The notes beneath the pieces were generated by a model. It had not been told where the DNA came from. It saw nothing but the letters and a program-made list of their open reading frames with translations, and searched no databases. This document shows, piece by piece, positions 1 through 5,991 of a stretch of 9,348 bases of DNA. Within the stretch, counting starts at the first letter, position 1, and every line of letters begins with the position of its first letter. The position numbers and the translations under genes were made by a program. Origin of the DNA: Bacteroidales bacterium UBA3824 (GTDB taxonomy: Bacteria > Bacteroidota > Bacteroidia > Bacteroidales > UBA3824); NCBI GenBank assembly GCA_002393195.1, contig DGIK01000126.1:1-9348 (forward strand), given 5' to 3'.

Positions 1-239
1 GCATCACCGAGAAGGACATCCTCGTGCATGATGCGCACTGCGAGGACAACACCCTCCAACTCAAGCTCGCCCTGATGGAAGGACCCGACTTCCCCGTTGC
101 CCTCGGCGTAATCCGCGACGTTGACGCGCCCACATACGACGACGCCGTTAACGCCCAAATCGACGAAATCAAGGCCGCCAAGAAGTATCACAACTTCGCT
201 GAACTCTTGGAGACTAATGATATTTGGGAGGTGAAGTAA
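1..239 (+). CDS. korB: 2-oxoacid (2-oxoglutarate):ferredoxin oxidoreductase subunit beta, C-terminal end (5' partial)
   Basis: The reading frame is open from base 3 and ends in TAA at 237-239, giving about 78 C-terminal residues. The text VHDAHCEDNTLQ, then PVALGVIRDVDAPTYDDA, then a final KKYHNFAELLETNDIWEV resembles the C-terminus of the beta (thiamine-diphosphate-binding) subunit of Bacteroidales 2-oxoglutarate/2-oxoacid:ferredoxin oxidoreductases. This cytoplasmic enzyme converts 2-oxoglutarate and CoA to succinyl-CoA and CO2 while reducing ferredoxin, serving the partial TCA pathway of anaerobes. The catalytic ThDP-binding part lies upstream of the window, so substrate cannot be judged from sequence; related VorB/PorB proteins are alternatives. 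The GTG at 24 is an internal valine codon, not a start. A strong terminator follows 28 bases after the stop, so this is the last gene of its transcript. Confidence 0.75.
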   Translation, partial: ITEKDILVHDAHCEDNTLQLKLALMEGPDFPVALGVIRDVDAPTYDDAVNAQIDEIKAAKKYHNFAELLETNDIWEVK

Positions 240-264
240 TTAGAAATTGAAAATTAGAAATTGA
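238..264. repeat. Short AT-rich tandem repeat (13-14 bp unit, two copies)
   Basis: Two copies of AATTAGAAATTGA lie at 238-250 and 252-264, overlapping the korB stop codon and ending just before the terminator stem. Low-complexity repeats of this kind are common in Bacteroidales intergenic regions; no function is claimed. Confidence 0.6.
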
Positions 265-267
265 AAC

Positions 268-308
268 CCCGCACATTTATGGCTTTGCCGTGATGTGCGG
301 GTTTTTTT
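268..308 (+). terminator. Rho-independent terminator of korB
   Basis: CCCGCACAT (268-276) pairs perfectly with ATGTGCGGG (293-301), and a run of seven T follows directly (302-308). The loop contains a small GGC/GCC helix at 281-289. Placement right after the korB stop and before the next promoter fits transcription termination of the korB operon. Confidence 0.9.
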
Positions 309-329
309 ATGAAAAAAAAAACAAAAATT

Positions 330-360
330 TTTACCGTTTAATTTTTATTTTTTACATTTG
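330..360 (+). promoter_or_regulatory. Bacteroidetes-type promoter for the YARHG gene
   Basis: TACATTTG at 353-360 is a full match to the Bacteroidetes -7 consensus TAnnTTTG. Nineteen bases upstream is TTTA (330-333), a 3-of-4 match to the -33 TTTG box. The predicted start of transcription is near 366, leaving a leader of roughly 20 bases before the ATG at 388. No strong Shine-Dalgarno sequence is present; the leader is A-rich, as usual in this phylum. Confidence 0.65.
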
Positions 361-387
361 ACACGTAAAACTAAATAACAAAACATT

Positions 388-1314
388 ATGAAAAGAATAC
401 TTTACTTAACCACTGCACTTCTGACCACTGCAAGTGTGGCGAGTGCGCAGTTTACAGCCAACAGCATTTGGTACAATGGCAGCGAAAAGATAACTTGCGC
501 AAGCGAGTCGAGCAAGTCATTTATGTTTGAGGCTGAATACTGGGGCGATGACGGAGAGACCATCACTCTCACAAAGACTTCTGACAACAATTTCAATGTT
601 TTGACCAGTGAAAAATACTCTGCGTTTGAGAGGACAAAGTCCGCAGAGTACCGCGTTGTCGATGGTCACAAACTCCTCCTCTTCAAGGATGAAAATGGCA
701 ACATTTTGAAGCACTATGAGTACATGGACCACGACATGTGGGAGGCTGAAATCCTCAAAGGCATTCACTCCATTCTCGACGGCACTTACGTCGATGAGAC
801 AGGCGTGAAATACGTCTTCGACGGCGAGGATCTCACGATGGGCAATAACAAATTAAAAATCTCTCTCGACCCAGAAATGTTCTACATCCTACGTGTCAAT
901 GACGCTGCAGAGTATTGGTGGACGGTTACAACTACGGGCATCAACATCTACAATGTGAGCGAGGGCGAATATGGACCCGTGCAGGGCAACGTTTGGCACA
1001 GACTCAAAGAAGTGTCGCCCAATGGTCGTTGGGATTTTTTGAGCAAAGAAATTGTGCCTGAAAACTTTATGTGGCGTTATCCGTCGGGCTTGATAAGGAT
1101 TATCCGCAACGAGATTTACGCACGTCACGGCTATGTCTTCAATTCCGCCGACCTGAAAAACTATTTCAGCAAACAGCCGTGGTACAAGCCCCTCAACAAC
1201 AACGCCGCCGTAAAACTCAACACCATCGAAGCCCTCAACGTCGAACTCCTCAAAGCCAACGAAACCGCTGCCCGCGAAGGCACTGACGATGAGGAGATTG
1301 AAGATGGATTGTAA
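388..1314 (+). CDS. Exported YARHG-domain protein
   Basis: 308 residues. Residues 1-20 form a clean signal peptide (KR, hydrophobic core, ASVASA just before Q21), without a lipobox cysteine, so the protein is probably periplasmic or secreted. The large middle region is unrecognised and rich in aromatic and acidic residues, with many Y/W/G turns suggesting beta structure. Near the C-terminus, LIRIIRNEIYARHGYVF followed by YFSKQPWYKPL is a typical YARHG domain, with the name-giving YARHG starting at residue 244. This small domain is found in extracellular or periplasmic bacterial proteins; its function is not established. The end is a short acidic tail (DDEEIEDG). It has its own promoter, and the next gene starts only 17 bases downstream, so the two are probably cotranscribed. 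Domain call is confident, function unknown. Confidence 0.9.
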   Translation: MKRILYLTTALLTTASVASAQFTANSIWYNGSEKITCASESSKSFMFEAEYWGDDGETITLTKTSDNNFNVLTSEKYSAFERTKSAEYRVVDGHKLLLFKDENGNILKHYEYMDHDMWEAEILKGIHSILDGTYVDETGVKYVFDGEDLTMGNNKLKISLDPEMFYILRVNDAAEYWWTVTTTGINIYNVSEGEYGPVQGNVWHRLKEVSPNGRWDFLSKEIVPENFMWRYPSGLIRIIRNEIYARHGYVFNSADLKNYFSKQPWYKPLNNNAAVKLNTIEALNVELLKANETAAREGTDDEEIEDGL

Positions 1315-1331
1315 AAATATTCAAACATATT

Positions 1332-1690
1332 ATGAAAAGATTTCTTATTGCAATGACATTGCTATTGTCGTTGACATTCTCGGCAATGGCGCAGAACCAA
1401 CCGCCCAAACCTCCTGAATTGGAGTTTGTTATGGAATTGAAAGTGAATTGTGAAGCACCTTTTTCGTGCGGTATGACCTCGCACGGCGAGCGCGTGGTGA
1501 TTCCCATTGTTGGCGGCTTATCGTGATGGGCAAGGGCGAAAACGGCGCACCGCAATTCTACTTCCGCACCGCGCCAAAATTCGACGCGCCAAACGACAGC
1601 AAATACGCTTGGCTCAACAATGCTATCTTCATTTGCTCCGTCGGCAACGGTCAGGGATATATTTCGCTGAATGTTTGGATGGTGAAATAA
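1332..1690 (+). pseudogene. Exported DUF3237-family gene broken by an internal deletion and frameshift
   Basis: The frame opening at 1332 encodes a signal peptide (MKRFLIAMT... AMA before Q21) and then PPELEFVMELKVNCEAP, VIPIVGG, the N-terminal strands of DUF3237, but stops with TGA at 1524-1526. In another frame, from about 1518, the sequence continues with IVMGKGENGAPQFYFRTAPKFD and YAWLNNAIFI, the conserved C-terminal FRT-x-P and Y-x-WLN part of the same domain, ending in TAA at 1688-1690. DUF3237 proteins are usually about 150 residues; the central part expected after IVGG (the EGPRxxGxVLPGGADW-type segment and the following strands) is absent. The likely event is a loss of very roughly 50-60 codons with a length not divisible by three. 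A fresh mutation, an assembly error or strain variation are all possible. The two remaining fragments would not make a complete fold. Confidence 0.75.
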
Positions 1691-1702
1691 GTGGTTTGGA
1701 AC

Positions 1703-1710
1703 TATTTTTG
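1703..1710 (+). promoter_or_regulatory. Candidate -7 promoter element for the DUF4923-like gene
   Basis: TATTTTTG fully matches TAnnTTTG and lies 37 bases before the ATG at 1748. A -33 TTTG is not found at the usual 19-21 base distance; TTTG at 1674-1677 is a little too far (25 bases). The placement argues for independent transcription downstream of the broken DUF3237 gene, but the support is partial. Confidence 0.45.
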
Positions 1711-1747
1711 CGGCATTTTTATTGACAACTTTAAACATTTAGCAACT

Positions 1748-2299
1748 ATGAAGACTCTCAAAATATTCCTAATTGCCGCCATAATGATGATGGCGACTTC
1801 TATTGCCGCGCTCGCGCAGGCTAACAAGGACGACGCCGAGCCGCCTAAGGATCCTATCGTAGGCTCATGGAAATACGCCGCCACGACCCTGCACCCCGAA
1901 TCCGCCGAGAATGTGAAGAAGCAACTCAATTCGCCCGAAAAGTTGGAAAAGCGAATGGGCTCGTCGCTCCTGAAAGTGGGCTTCAGGGCGGGCAGTACGC
2001 TTGTTTTTAAGGAAGACGGCACGTTCTACCAGAGGATTTCGGGCAAGAATTATGAAGGCACTTACCAATGCTCCGACGACCATAAGAGCCTGTCTCTCAC
2101 CTTTAATCACACCGGCGAGACTATCCCGATGGAGATGAACTTTAAGGACCGCGAGTTCCAACTCACCGTACCCGCCGACAAGTTCATGAACTTCGTAAAC
2201 GTCGCCGAAACCAAGGCAAACTCGGAGACATTGCTCTTCGTCCTCTGCCTCGTAACGATGTTTGAGGATACAAAATTGCTGATGAAATACGTTAAGTAA
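1748..2299 (+). CDS. Exported DUF4923-like (lipocalin-type) protein
   Basis: 183 residues when started at the ATG at 1748; this start is chosen because a normal signal peptide (MKTLKIFLIAA..., ALA just before Q24) begins exactly there, whereas the in-frame extension back to 1691 would put an unlikely charged stretch in front and would overlap the promoter. The mature part starts with an acidic linker and then IVGSWKY, the GxW opening of lipocalin-like barrels. Then come LLKVGFRAGSTLVFKEDGTF and GTYQCSDDHKSLSLTF, a pattern of alternating strands that resembles DUF4923 proteins of Bacteroides and Prevotella. The C-terminal ETLLFVLCLVTMFEDTKLLMKY is a closing helix and strand. Probably periplasmic; ligand and function unknown. 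It ends 50 bases before the stop of a convergent gene. Confidence 0.8.
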   Translation: MKTLKIFLIAAIMMMATSIAALAQANKDDAEPPKDPIVGSWKYAATTLHPESAENVKKQLNSPEKLEKRMGSSLLKVGFRAGSTLVFKEDGTFYQRISGKNYEGTYQCSDDHKSLSLTFNHTGETIPMEMNFKDREFQLTVPADKFMNFVNVAETKANSETLLFVLCLVTMFEDTKLLMKYVK

Positions 2300-2345
2300 T
2301 GCATAATTCATAATTGCCATCCGGCGGAAGCCCTATTATGCATTA
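2297..2345. repeat. AT-rich inverted repeat between convergent genes (shared with 3355-3377)
   Basis: TAATGCATAA (2297-2306, beginning with the stop codon of the DUF4923-like gene) is perfectly repeated in inverted orientation as TTATGCATTA (2336-2345). The loop is 29 bases. The first 18 bases (2297-2314) recur on the opposite strand at 3377-3360, at the end of the histidine kinase gene. It sits between two converging genes and might act as a weak two-way 3' hairpin, but it lacks the GC stem and T-run of a normal terminator. Confidence 0.6.
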
Positions 2346-2349
2346 AAAA

Positions 2350-2784
2350 TTACTCTTCCTCCGGATAGTCGGATGGCACTTCAATGACCTCGAAGGGCAT
2401 ATCGAAAAGTGTTGAGAAGTCGAGACCGTTTTCGTGGATTTCGTCGTTGTCGGCGGCGTAATACCAACGGACGAGGACTTCGTATTTGTTTTTGAAGATT
2501 TCTTCGAGCATACGGAATATCTCGAATATCAACTGCGTGGATGCCGTGCTGAAATACGTAAACTTGAACTCAAACACAGTTTTGGGCAGCGGATGCTCGG
2601 TATATTTTCTGAACCAATCAATTACAGGTATATACACCGGCAGCGGGTCTTCGGGGTACGAATTGCCCGTTATCTTGAATACACCGCCGTCCGCGTCCAT
2701 CACGATGGCGGGCGTGGCAAATGTCGGTTCTATTCTCAATACCTCCAATTGTTTGGTTTCCAATGTGTTAGAGTTTGTATCCAT
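2350..2784 (-). CDS. SiaC-family regulatory phosphoprotein (DUF1987)
   Basis: 144 residues. The sequence fits the DUF1987/SiaC family: an N-terminal TPAIVMDADGGVFKITGNSYPEDP, the IPVIDWFRKY helix, the strand EFKFTYFSTASTQLIFEIF (residues 72-87), and the C-terminal WYYAADNDEIHENGLDFSTLFDMPFE. In Pseudomonas, SiaC is phosphorylated on a threonine by the kinase SiaB, dephosphorylated by the phosphatase SiaA, and when unphosphorylated stimulates the diguanylate cyclase SiaD. The phosphoacceptor here should be one of the Ser/Thr residues in TYFSTAST (76-83); which one cannot be fixed by eye. No SiaA, SiaB or SiaD gene lies in the window, so this is an isolated member, as often in Bacteroidetes, and c-di-GMP control should not be assumed. 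It has its own near-perfect promoter. Confidence 0.88.
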   Translation of the reverse strand: MDTNSNTLETKQLEVLRIEPTFATPAIVMDADGGVFKITGNSYPEDPLPVYIPVIDWFRKYTEHPLPKTVFEFKFTYFSTASTQLIFEIFRMLEEIFKNKYEVLVRWYYAADNDEIHENGLDFSTLFDMPFEVIEVPSDYPEEE

Positions 2785-2812
2785 ATATCAATTATTTATG
2801 CTTTGTGCGTGT

Positions 2813-2843
2813 CAAAGTTATTAATTAATTTTTATTCGTCAAA
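2813..2843 (-). promoter_or_regulatory. Bacteroidetes-type promoter for the SiaC-family gene
   Basis: Read on the minus strand: TTTG (2843-2840), exactly 19 bases, then TAACTTTG (2820-2813), a full match to TTTG-N19-TAnnTTTG. Predicted transcription start is near 2807, about 22 bases before the ATG at 2784. The -33 box lies inside the last codons of the upstream HExxH gene, so SiaC can be expressed independently of it. Confidence 0.8.
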
Positions 2844-3203
2844 AATTTTGCCATAATTTTTTTTAAAGAATCGCCATTGCCAAAATTTGCGTGTTTTTAG
2901 GTAGTTCAAGTCGCGTTCCTTGGCGTAACTTTCGCGCTCAAAGGGGATTTCTTGGTAGGCTTTCCAGTGCGAAAGTCCACGGAAGCGGTTGCGAATATAA
3001 TAAAAGGCGTAGAGAATGTAGAAAAAAATCACCAAAAGTTCCGCTTGTTGTCTCAGGTGTATGCGCTCGTGATTGAGCAGTACGCGGTAACGCTCTGAGC
3101 CGCTTTCTTGCTCGGTGTCGCGGAGTATGACGAAGGGCCACACGGTGATGCCGGTGTAATGCCTTAGCACTTTGTTAAACAATATTTTAGATGTAAAAAT
3201 CAT
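2832..3203 (-). CDS. Small membrane protein with HExxH and downstream Glu (putative minimal zincin)
   Basis: 123 residues, basic overall. Residues 45-49 are HERIH within LLNHERIHLRQQ, an exact HExxH zinc-metalloprotease motif. A hydrophobic segment follows directly (about 54-70, AELLVIFFYILYAFYYI), one transmembrane helix. Then FERESY (88-93) places Glu89/Glu91 about 40 residues after the motif, where a gluzincin third zinc ligand would be expected. Similar short proteins with HEKIH and FEREAY are, as far as I recall, found as uncharacterised proteins across Bacteroidetes; they look like a stripped M56 (BlaR1/MecR1-type) core. There is no signal peptide. Catalytic activity is inference from the motif only; a non-catalytic membrane protein is possible. 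The stop is 48 bases before the SiaC start, so partial cotranscription is likely. Confidence 0.75.
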   Translation of the reverse strand: MIFTSKILFNKVLRHYTGITVWPFVILRDTEQESGSERYRVLLNHERIHLRQQAELLVIFFYILYAFYYIRNRFRGLSHWKAYQEIPFERESYAKERDLNYLKTRKFWQWRFFKKNYGKIFDE

Positions 3204-3220
3204 TTCCGAGTCCGCGTTTT

Positions 3221-3236
3221 TGGCACAATTTATGCA
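3221..3236 (+). promoter_or_regulatory. Sigma54-like -24/-12 site pointing away from the HExxH gene
   Basis: TGGCAC (3221-3226), five bases, then ATGCA (3232-3236), preceded by five T (3217-3221). GG at 3222-3223 and GC at 3234-3235 have the 12-base offset required by sigma54; only one base differs from TGGCAC-N5-TTGCA. It points to the plus strand, where no gene lies for more than a kilobase, but a plus-strand terminator is found at 3303-3340. On the other strand TAAATTG (3232-3226) is a poor -7 match that could instead serve the HExxH gene. Confidence 0.35.
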
Positions 3237-3246
3237 CTAATTAAAA

Positions 3247-3340
3247 TGGTTTTTAAACTAAGGTAAATAAATATTTTTCATTTTCATTTTTCATTTTTTT
3301 GGGCGGGACGTGATGTGATATCATTTCCCGCTTTTTTTTT
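3247..3340 (+). ncRNA. Candidate small RNA between a sigma54-like site and an orphan terminator
   Basis: The predicted start is 12 bases after the GC of the sigma54-like site (about 3247) and the end is the T-run of the terminator (3340), giving about 94 nt. The 5' two thirds are very A/T-rich, with a TTTTCAT-type repeat around 3273-3300; the 3' end is a strong hairpin. The only open frame, ATG at 3246, has six codons. Support is purely the pairing of a promoter-like site with a terminator in an otherwise empty gap between two minus-strand genes. Confidence 0.25.
3303..3340 (+). terminator. Intrinsic terminator in plus orientation without an annotated gene
   Basis: A 29-base hairpin (3303-3331): GCGGGA pairs with TCCCGC, and after one mismatch the stem continues with GTGAT against ATCAT (one wobble), closing a 5-base loop. 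Nine T follow (3332-3340). On the minus strand the hairpin is followed by CCAAAAAAA, so it works only for plus-strand transcripts, although both flanking genes are on the minus strand. Confidence 0.7.
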
Positions 3341-3354
3341 CAATGCACCTTTTC

Positions 3355-3377
3355 AATGCATTATGAATTATGCATTA
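3355..3377. repeat. AT-rich inverted repeat at the end of the histidine kinase gene (shared with 2297-2314)
   Basis: AATGCAT (3355-3361) and ATGCATT (3370-3376) form an inverted repeat. On the minus strand the first 18 bases, starting TAATGCATAATTCATAAT, are identical to 2297-2314. The kinase stop codon (3370-3368) lies within it, so in both places the element is embedded in the 3' end of a gene and points the same way relative to that gene. Confidence 0.6.
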
Positions 3378-4795
3378 ACCTTGTTAATATACCTCGCATA
3401 CGGAATTTTGACTACGAATGTGGTGCCGAAGTCTTCTTCCGTTTCTACAGTGATTGTACCGCCGTGTTTCTCTATAAAATCGTGGCAGATAATCAGTCCG
3501 AGACCGTTGCCGGCTTCCCTGTTGGTGCCGGGGCGGGTGTTGAGTTTGTCGATTTGGAAGAGGTCTTTGAGTTCGTCCTTGCTCATACCGATGCCGTTGT
3601 CCGTAACCCTGATTATGCTGTAATATACTCCTTCCGTATCAAATTCCAACTTGATTACGCTGTTGGCGTAAGAATATTTTACGGCGTTGGTGATGAGGTT
3701 GCGGAGTACGGTGCGCAGCATATTTGGGTCGCCGTAGAGTTTGTCGCGCTCGTTGATTGTTACTTTCAGGGCGATGCTCTTGGTGTCGCAGAGCGGTTTG
3801 GTTACCTTCTTAACATTGTCGATGAGGGTCTCAATATCTACGTATGTAGGCAGGAATTGCAATGCGCCGCTCTGAGAACGCGACCACGTGAGCAGGTCGT
3901 CGAGCAGCATACACAGCCCGTCGATGCTTTCGCGGAGAGCCGCCGCAAGTTCCACGGCGTGGTTGTCCTTGCTCTGTGCGGCTTCATCGCTGTATATCTC
4001 GGAGATGGTCTTGATGCTGCCGATTGGGCTTTTGAGGTCGTGGGCTATGATGGAGAAAAATTTGTCCTTGCTCGTATTTGCAAATTCAAGTTCATCAATG
4101 CGCTGAGTTACTTCGGGCGTTATGACGCTTTTGGCGTCCTTCATTTTGATGAAATTAAGATATTGCCTGAATGCGCCTATGAAACTGAGCGCAACCGGGA
4201 ACACCGCGCCCACGAAGAAATGTGTGAAGATTTCGTTGCGGTTTTGCAGCGCGTGGATTGCTGTCCATACTATAAATGCAATGTACAGCAAGAATAATGC
4301 GGGTATCACCATTGTGCCAAAGATGTGGATATGGATAGTTTTGAACAGGTGAAACATCACGTAGCACAGATAGACGATTTGCACGCCCGCTATTACAGCC
4401 ACTATGATGTCGTGATATTTGTCGGGGGTGAGCCAATACAGCAGGCACACAGTCAATACTATGGAGCATAATAAGTACAATATCCGCCGATTTACCTTCC
4501 GGAATTTTGGCAGCAGGGCAAATATGTAGTTGGTGCAGAGTACGAATATGTTGATGGCTGCAAATAGGAGTCCTTTGGTCGCGTTGATGTCGTAACCGCC
4601 GGGCCACCATCCCTGAAACATTCCGAAATGAGAATTGAAACCCAATACAAACATCAACGACAAAAACGACCCGCAGAATAGCAGGTGCAGGTTTGTACGT
4701 TTGGAGATTCCTATGAGCATCAACTGATACAATAGTTCACCAAACAATACGCCCATTATCAACAATGACACTATTTCATAATTGGTTGCTGACAT
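3368..4795 (-). CDS. Seven-helix membrane sensor histidine kinase (orphan in this window)
   Basis: 475 residues from the ATG at 4795; an in-frame TTG at 4813 would add six residues but is less likely. The N-terminal half (about 1-220) contains about seven hydrophobic segments and no large periplasmic domain, so the signal is probably sensed in or at the membrane. The cytoplasmic half begins with a short coiled linker, then HisKA with FSIIAHDLKSP (phosphoacceptor His about residue 252). The HATPase_c domain has an N box (LRTVLRNLITNAVKYS), G1 DNGIG (about 399-403), an F box (KDLFQ) and G2 GNGLGL (about 429-434). All residues needed for autophosphorylation are present. There is no receiver domain, and no response regulator gene is in the window. 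It is divergent from the moxR-bat operon and shares its control region, so regulation of that operon is possible but unproven. Confidence 0.92.
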   Translation of the reverse strand: MSATNYEIVSLLIMGVLFGELLYQLMLIGISKRTNLHLLFCGSFLSLMFVLGFNSHFGMFQGWWPGGYDINATKGLLFAAINIFVLCTNYIFALLPKFRKVNRRILYLLCSIVLTVCLLYWLTPDKYHDIIVAVIAGVQIVYLCYVMFHLFKTIHIHIFGTMVIPALFLLYIAFIVWTAIHALQNRNEIFTHFFVGAVFPVALSFIGAFRQYLNFIKMKDAKSVITPEVTQRIDELEFANTSKDKFFSIIAHDLKSPIGSIKTISEIYSDEAAQSKDNHAVELAAALRESIDGLCMLLDDLLTWSRSQSGALQFLPTYVDIETLIDNVKKVTKPLCDTKSIALKVTINERDKLYGDPNMLRTVLRNLITNAVKYSYANSVIKLEFDTEGVYYSIIRVTDNGIGMSKDELKDLFQIDKLNTRPGTNREAGNGLGLIICHDFIEKHGGTITVETEEDFGTTFVVKIPYARYINKVNA

Positions 4796-4840
4796 AGTTA
4801 TAATATTTATCAATTACAATTTCAATTTGATTGTATGCCG

Positions 4841-4871
4841 CAAAGTAAAAAAAATATACTGACAATACAAA
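4841..4871 (-). promoter_or_regulatory. Bacteroidetes-type promoter for the histidine kinase
   Basis: On the minus strand: TTTG (4871-4868), 19 bases, TTACTTTG (4848-4841), a 7-of-8 match to TAnnTTTG with ideal spacing. Predicted transcription start is near 4835, giving a leader of about 40 bases to the ATG at 4795. Confidence 0.65.
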
Positions 4872-4902
4872 ATATTTCGTCAAAAAAATCAAGTACAAAA
4901 AA

Positions 4903-4916
4903 ACGTTAATTAACGT
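4903..4916. promoter_or_regulatory. Perfect 14-bp palindrome in the divergent control region (candidate operator)
   Basis: ACGTTAATTAACGT is its own reverse complement over all 14 bases. It lies 19 bases upstream of the -33 box of the moxR promoter and 31 bases upstream of the -33 box of the kinase promoter, a suitable place for a dimeric regulator. AT-rich composition makes chance palindromes more likely, so an operator function is inference. Confidence 0.4.
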
Positions 4917-4935
4917 GAAATATGATTTATTGAGG

Positions 4936-4966
4936 TTTGACACTTGGGAGAAAATAGATATTTTTG
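4936..4966 (+). promoter_or_regulatory. Bacteroidetes-type promoter of the moxR-bat operon
   Basis: TTTG (4936-4939), 19 bases, then TATTTTTG (4959-4966): a full match in both boxes with ideal spacing. Transcription should start near 4972. This decides the moxR start: the in-frame upstream TTG-type start at 4944 would lie inside the promoter, so the ATG at 4995, preceded by an A-rich leader, is used. Confidence 0.85.
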
Positions 4967-4994
4967 CAACCGTCAATCTAAACATAATATAAAA

Positions 4995-5990
4995 ATGGAC
5001 CAAAAAGTTGATATTAAAGAACTTAACGAAAGGATTAACAGAGAAAGCCAATTCGTTGATATGGTGAATATGGAGATGGGCAAGGTAATCATCGGTCAGA
5101 AGCAACTCACCGAAGGCCTCCTCATCGGACTCCTCAGCGACGGACACATCCTCTTGGAAGGCGTGCCGGGTTTGGCTAAGACATTGGCTATTAAGACATT
5201 GTCGCAAATCATCAAATCAAAGTTCAACCGCATACAGTTTACGCCCGACCTTCTGCCCGCCGACTTGATTGGCACAATGATCTACTCGCAGAAAAACGAG
5301 GAGTTCATTGTAAAAAAGGGCCCGATTTTCGCAAACTTCATCCTCGCGGACGAAATCAACCGTAGCCCCGCCAAGGTGCAGTCGGCATTGCTCGAGGCAA
5401 TGCAGGAGCATCAGGTAACAATCGGCGAAGAGACTTTCAAACTCGACGACCCATTCCTCGTATTGGCTACGCAAAACCCTGTGGAACAAGAAGGTACATA
5501 TCCGCTGCCAGAGGCGCAGGTCGATCGTTTTATGTTGAAAATAATTGTATCCTACCCCAAGAAGGACGAGGAGAAGATAATCATCCGCCAAAACATCACC
5601 GGCGAATTTCCCAAGCCGTCGCAGATACTCACCGCCGACGACATCATCCGCGCCCGTCAGTTGGTGAAGGAAGTATATATCGACGAAAAGATAGAGCAAT
5701 ACATAGTTGACATCGTGTCGGCTACACGCAACCCCGAAGAATACGGACTCGAAAAATTCAAGGAGTTGATAAGTTTTGGCGGTTCGCCCCGTGCTGGCAT
5801 ATCGCTCGCTAAGGCTGCCAAGGCGTGCGCATTCTTGAAACGCCGTGGTTTTGTGCGTCCCGAAGACGTCCGCGCCGTGTGCCATCCCGTATTGCGCCAC
5901 CGCATCGGCCTCACCTACGAAGCCGAAGCCCAAAACATCACCACCGAGGAAATCATCAGCGAAATCCTCAACGCCGTTCAAGTACCGTAA
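4995..5990 (+). CDS. moxR: MoxR-family AAA+ ATPase
   Basis: 331 residues, the usual family length. The AAA_3 core is complete: Walker A GVPGLAKT (56-63), Walker B ILADEINR (116-123) followed by the family signature SPAKVQSALLEAMQE, sensor 1 ATQNP (158-162) with QEGTYPLPEAQVDRF, and a C-terminal lid domain with GGSPRAGISLAKAAK. MoxR ATPases are cytoplasmic ring-forming, chaperone-like proteins that act with VWA-domain partners to mature or remodel other proteins. In Bacteroides the gene heads the aerotolerance (bat) operon, as here. The stop TAA is one base from the start of the DUF58 gene, implying translational coupling. Start chosen from the promoter position and the N-terminus MDQKVDIKEL. 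Confidence 0.96.
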   Translation: MDQKVDIKELNERINRESQFVDMVNMEMGKVIIGQKQLTEGLLIGLLSDGHILLEGVPGLAKTLAIKTLSQIIKSKFNRIQFTPDLLPADLIGTMIYSQKNEEFIVKKGPIFANFILADEINRSPAKVQSALLEAMQEHQVTIGEETFKLDDPFLVLATQNPVEQEGTYPLPEAQVDRFMLKIIVSYPKKDEEKIIIRQNITGEFPKPSQILTADDIIRARQLVKEVYIDEKIEQYIVDIVSATRNPEEYGLEKFKELISFGGSPRAGISLAKAAKACAFLKRRGFVRPEDVRAVCHPVLRHRIGLTYEAEAQNITTEEIISEILNAVQVP

Positions 5991-5991
5991 A

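Noticed and set aside
3356..4297. 313-residue open frame on the plus strand across the histidine kinase
   Set aside because: It is antisense to a kinase with all HisKA/HATPase motifs intact; its translation shows no recognisable family and it has no promoter or leader of its own.
4944..4994. Upstream start for moxR at 4944
   Set aside because: It would place the start codon between the -33 and -7 boxes of the promoter at 4936-4966; the ATG at 4995 gives the family-typical N-terminus.
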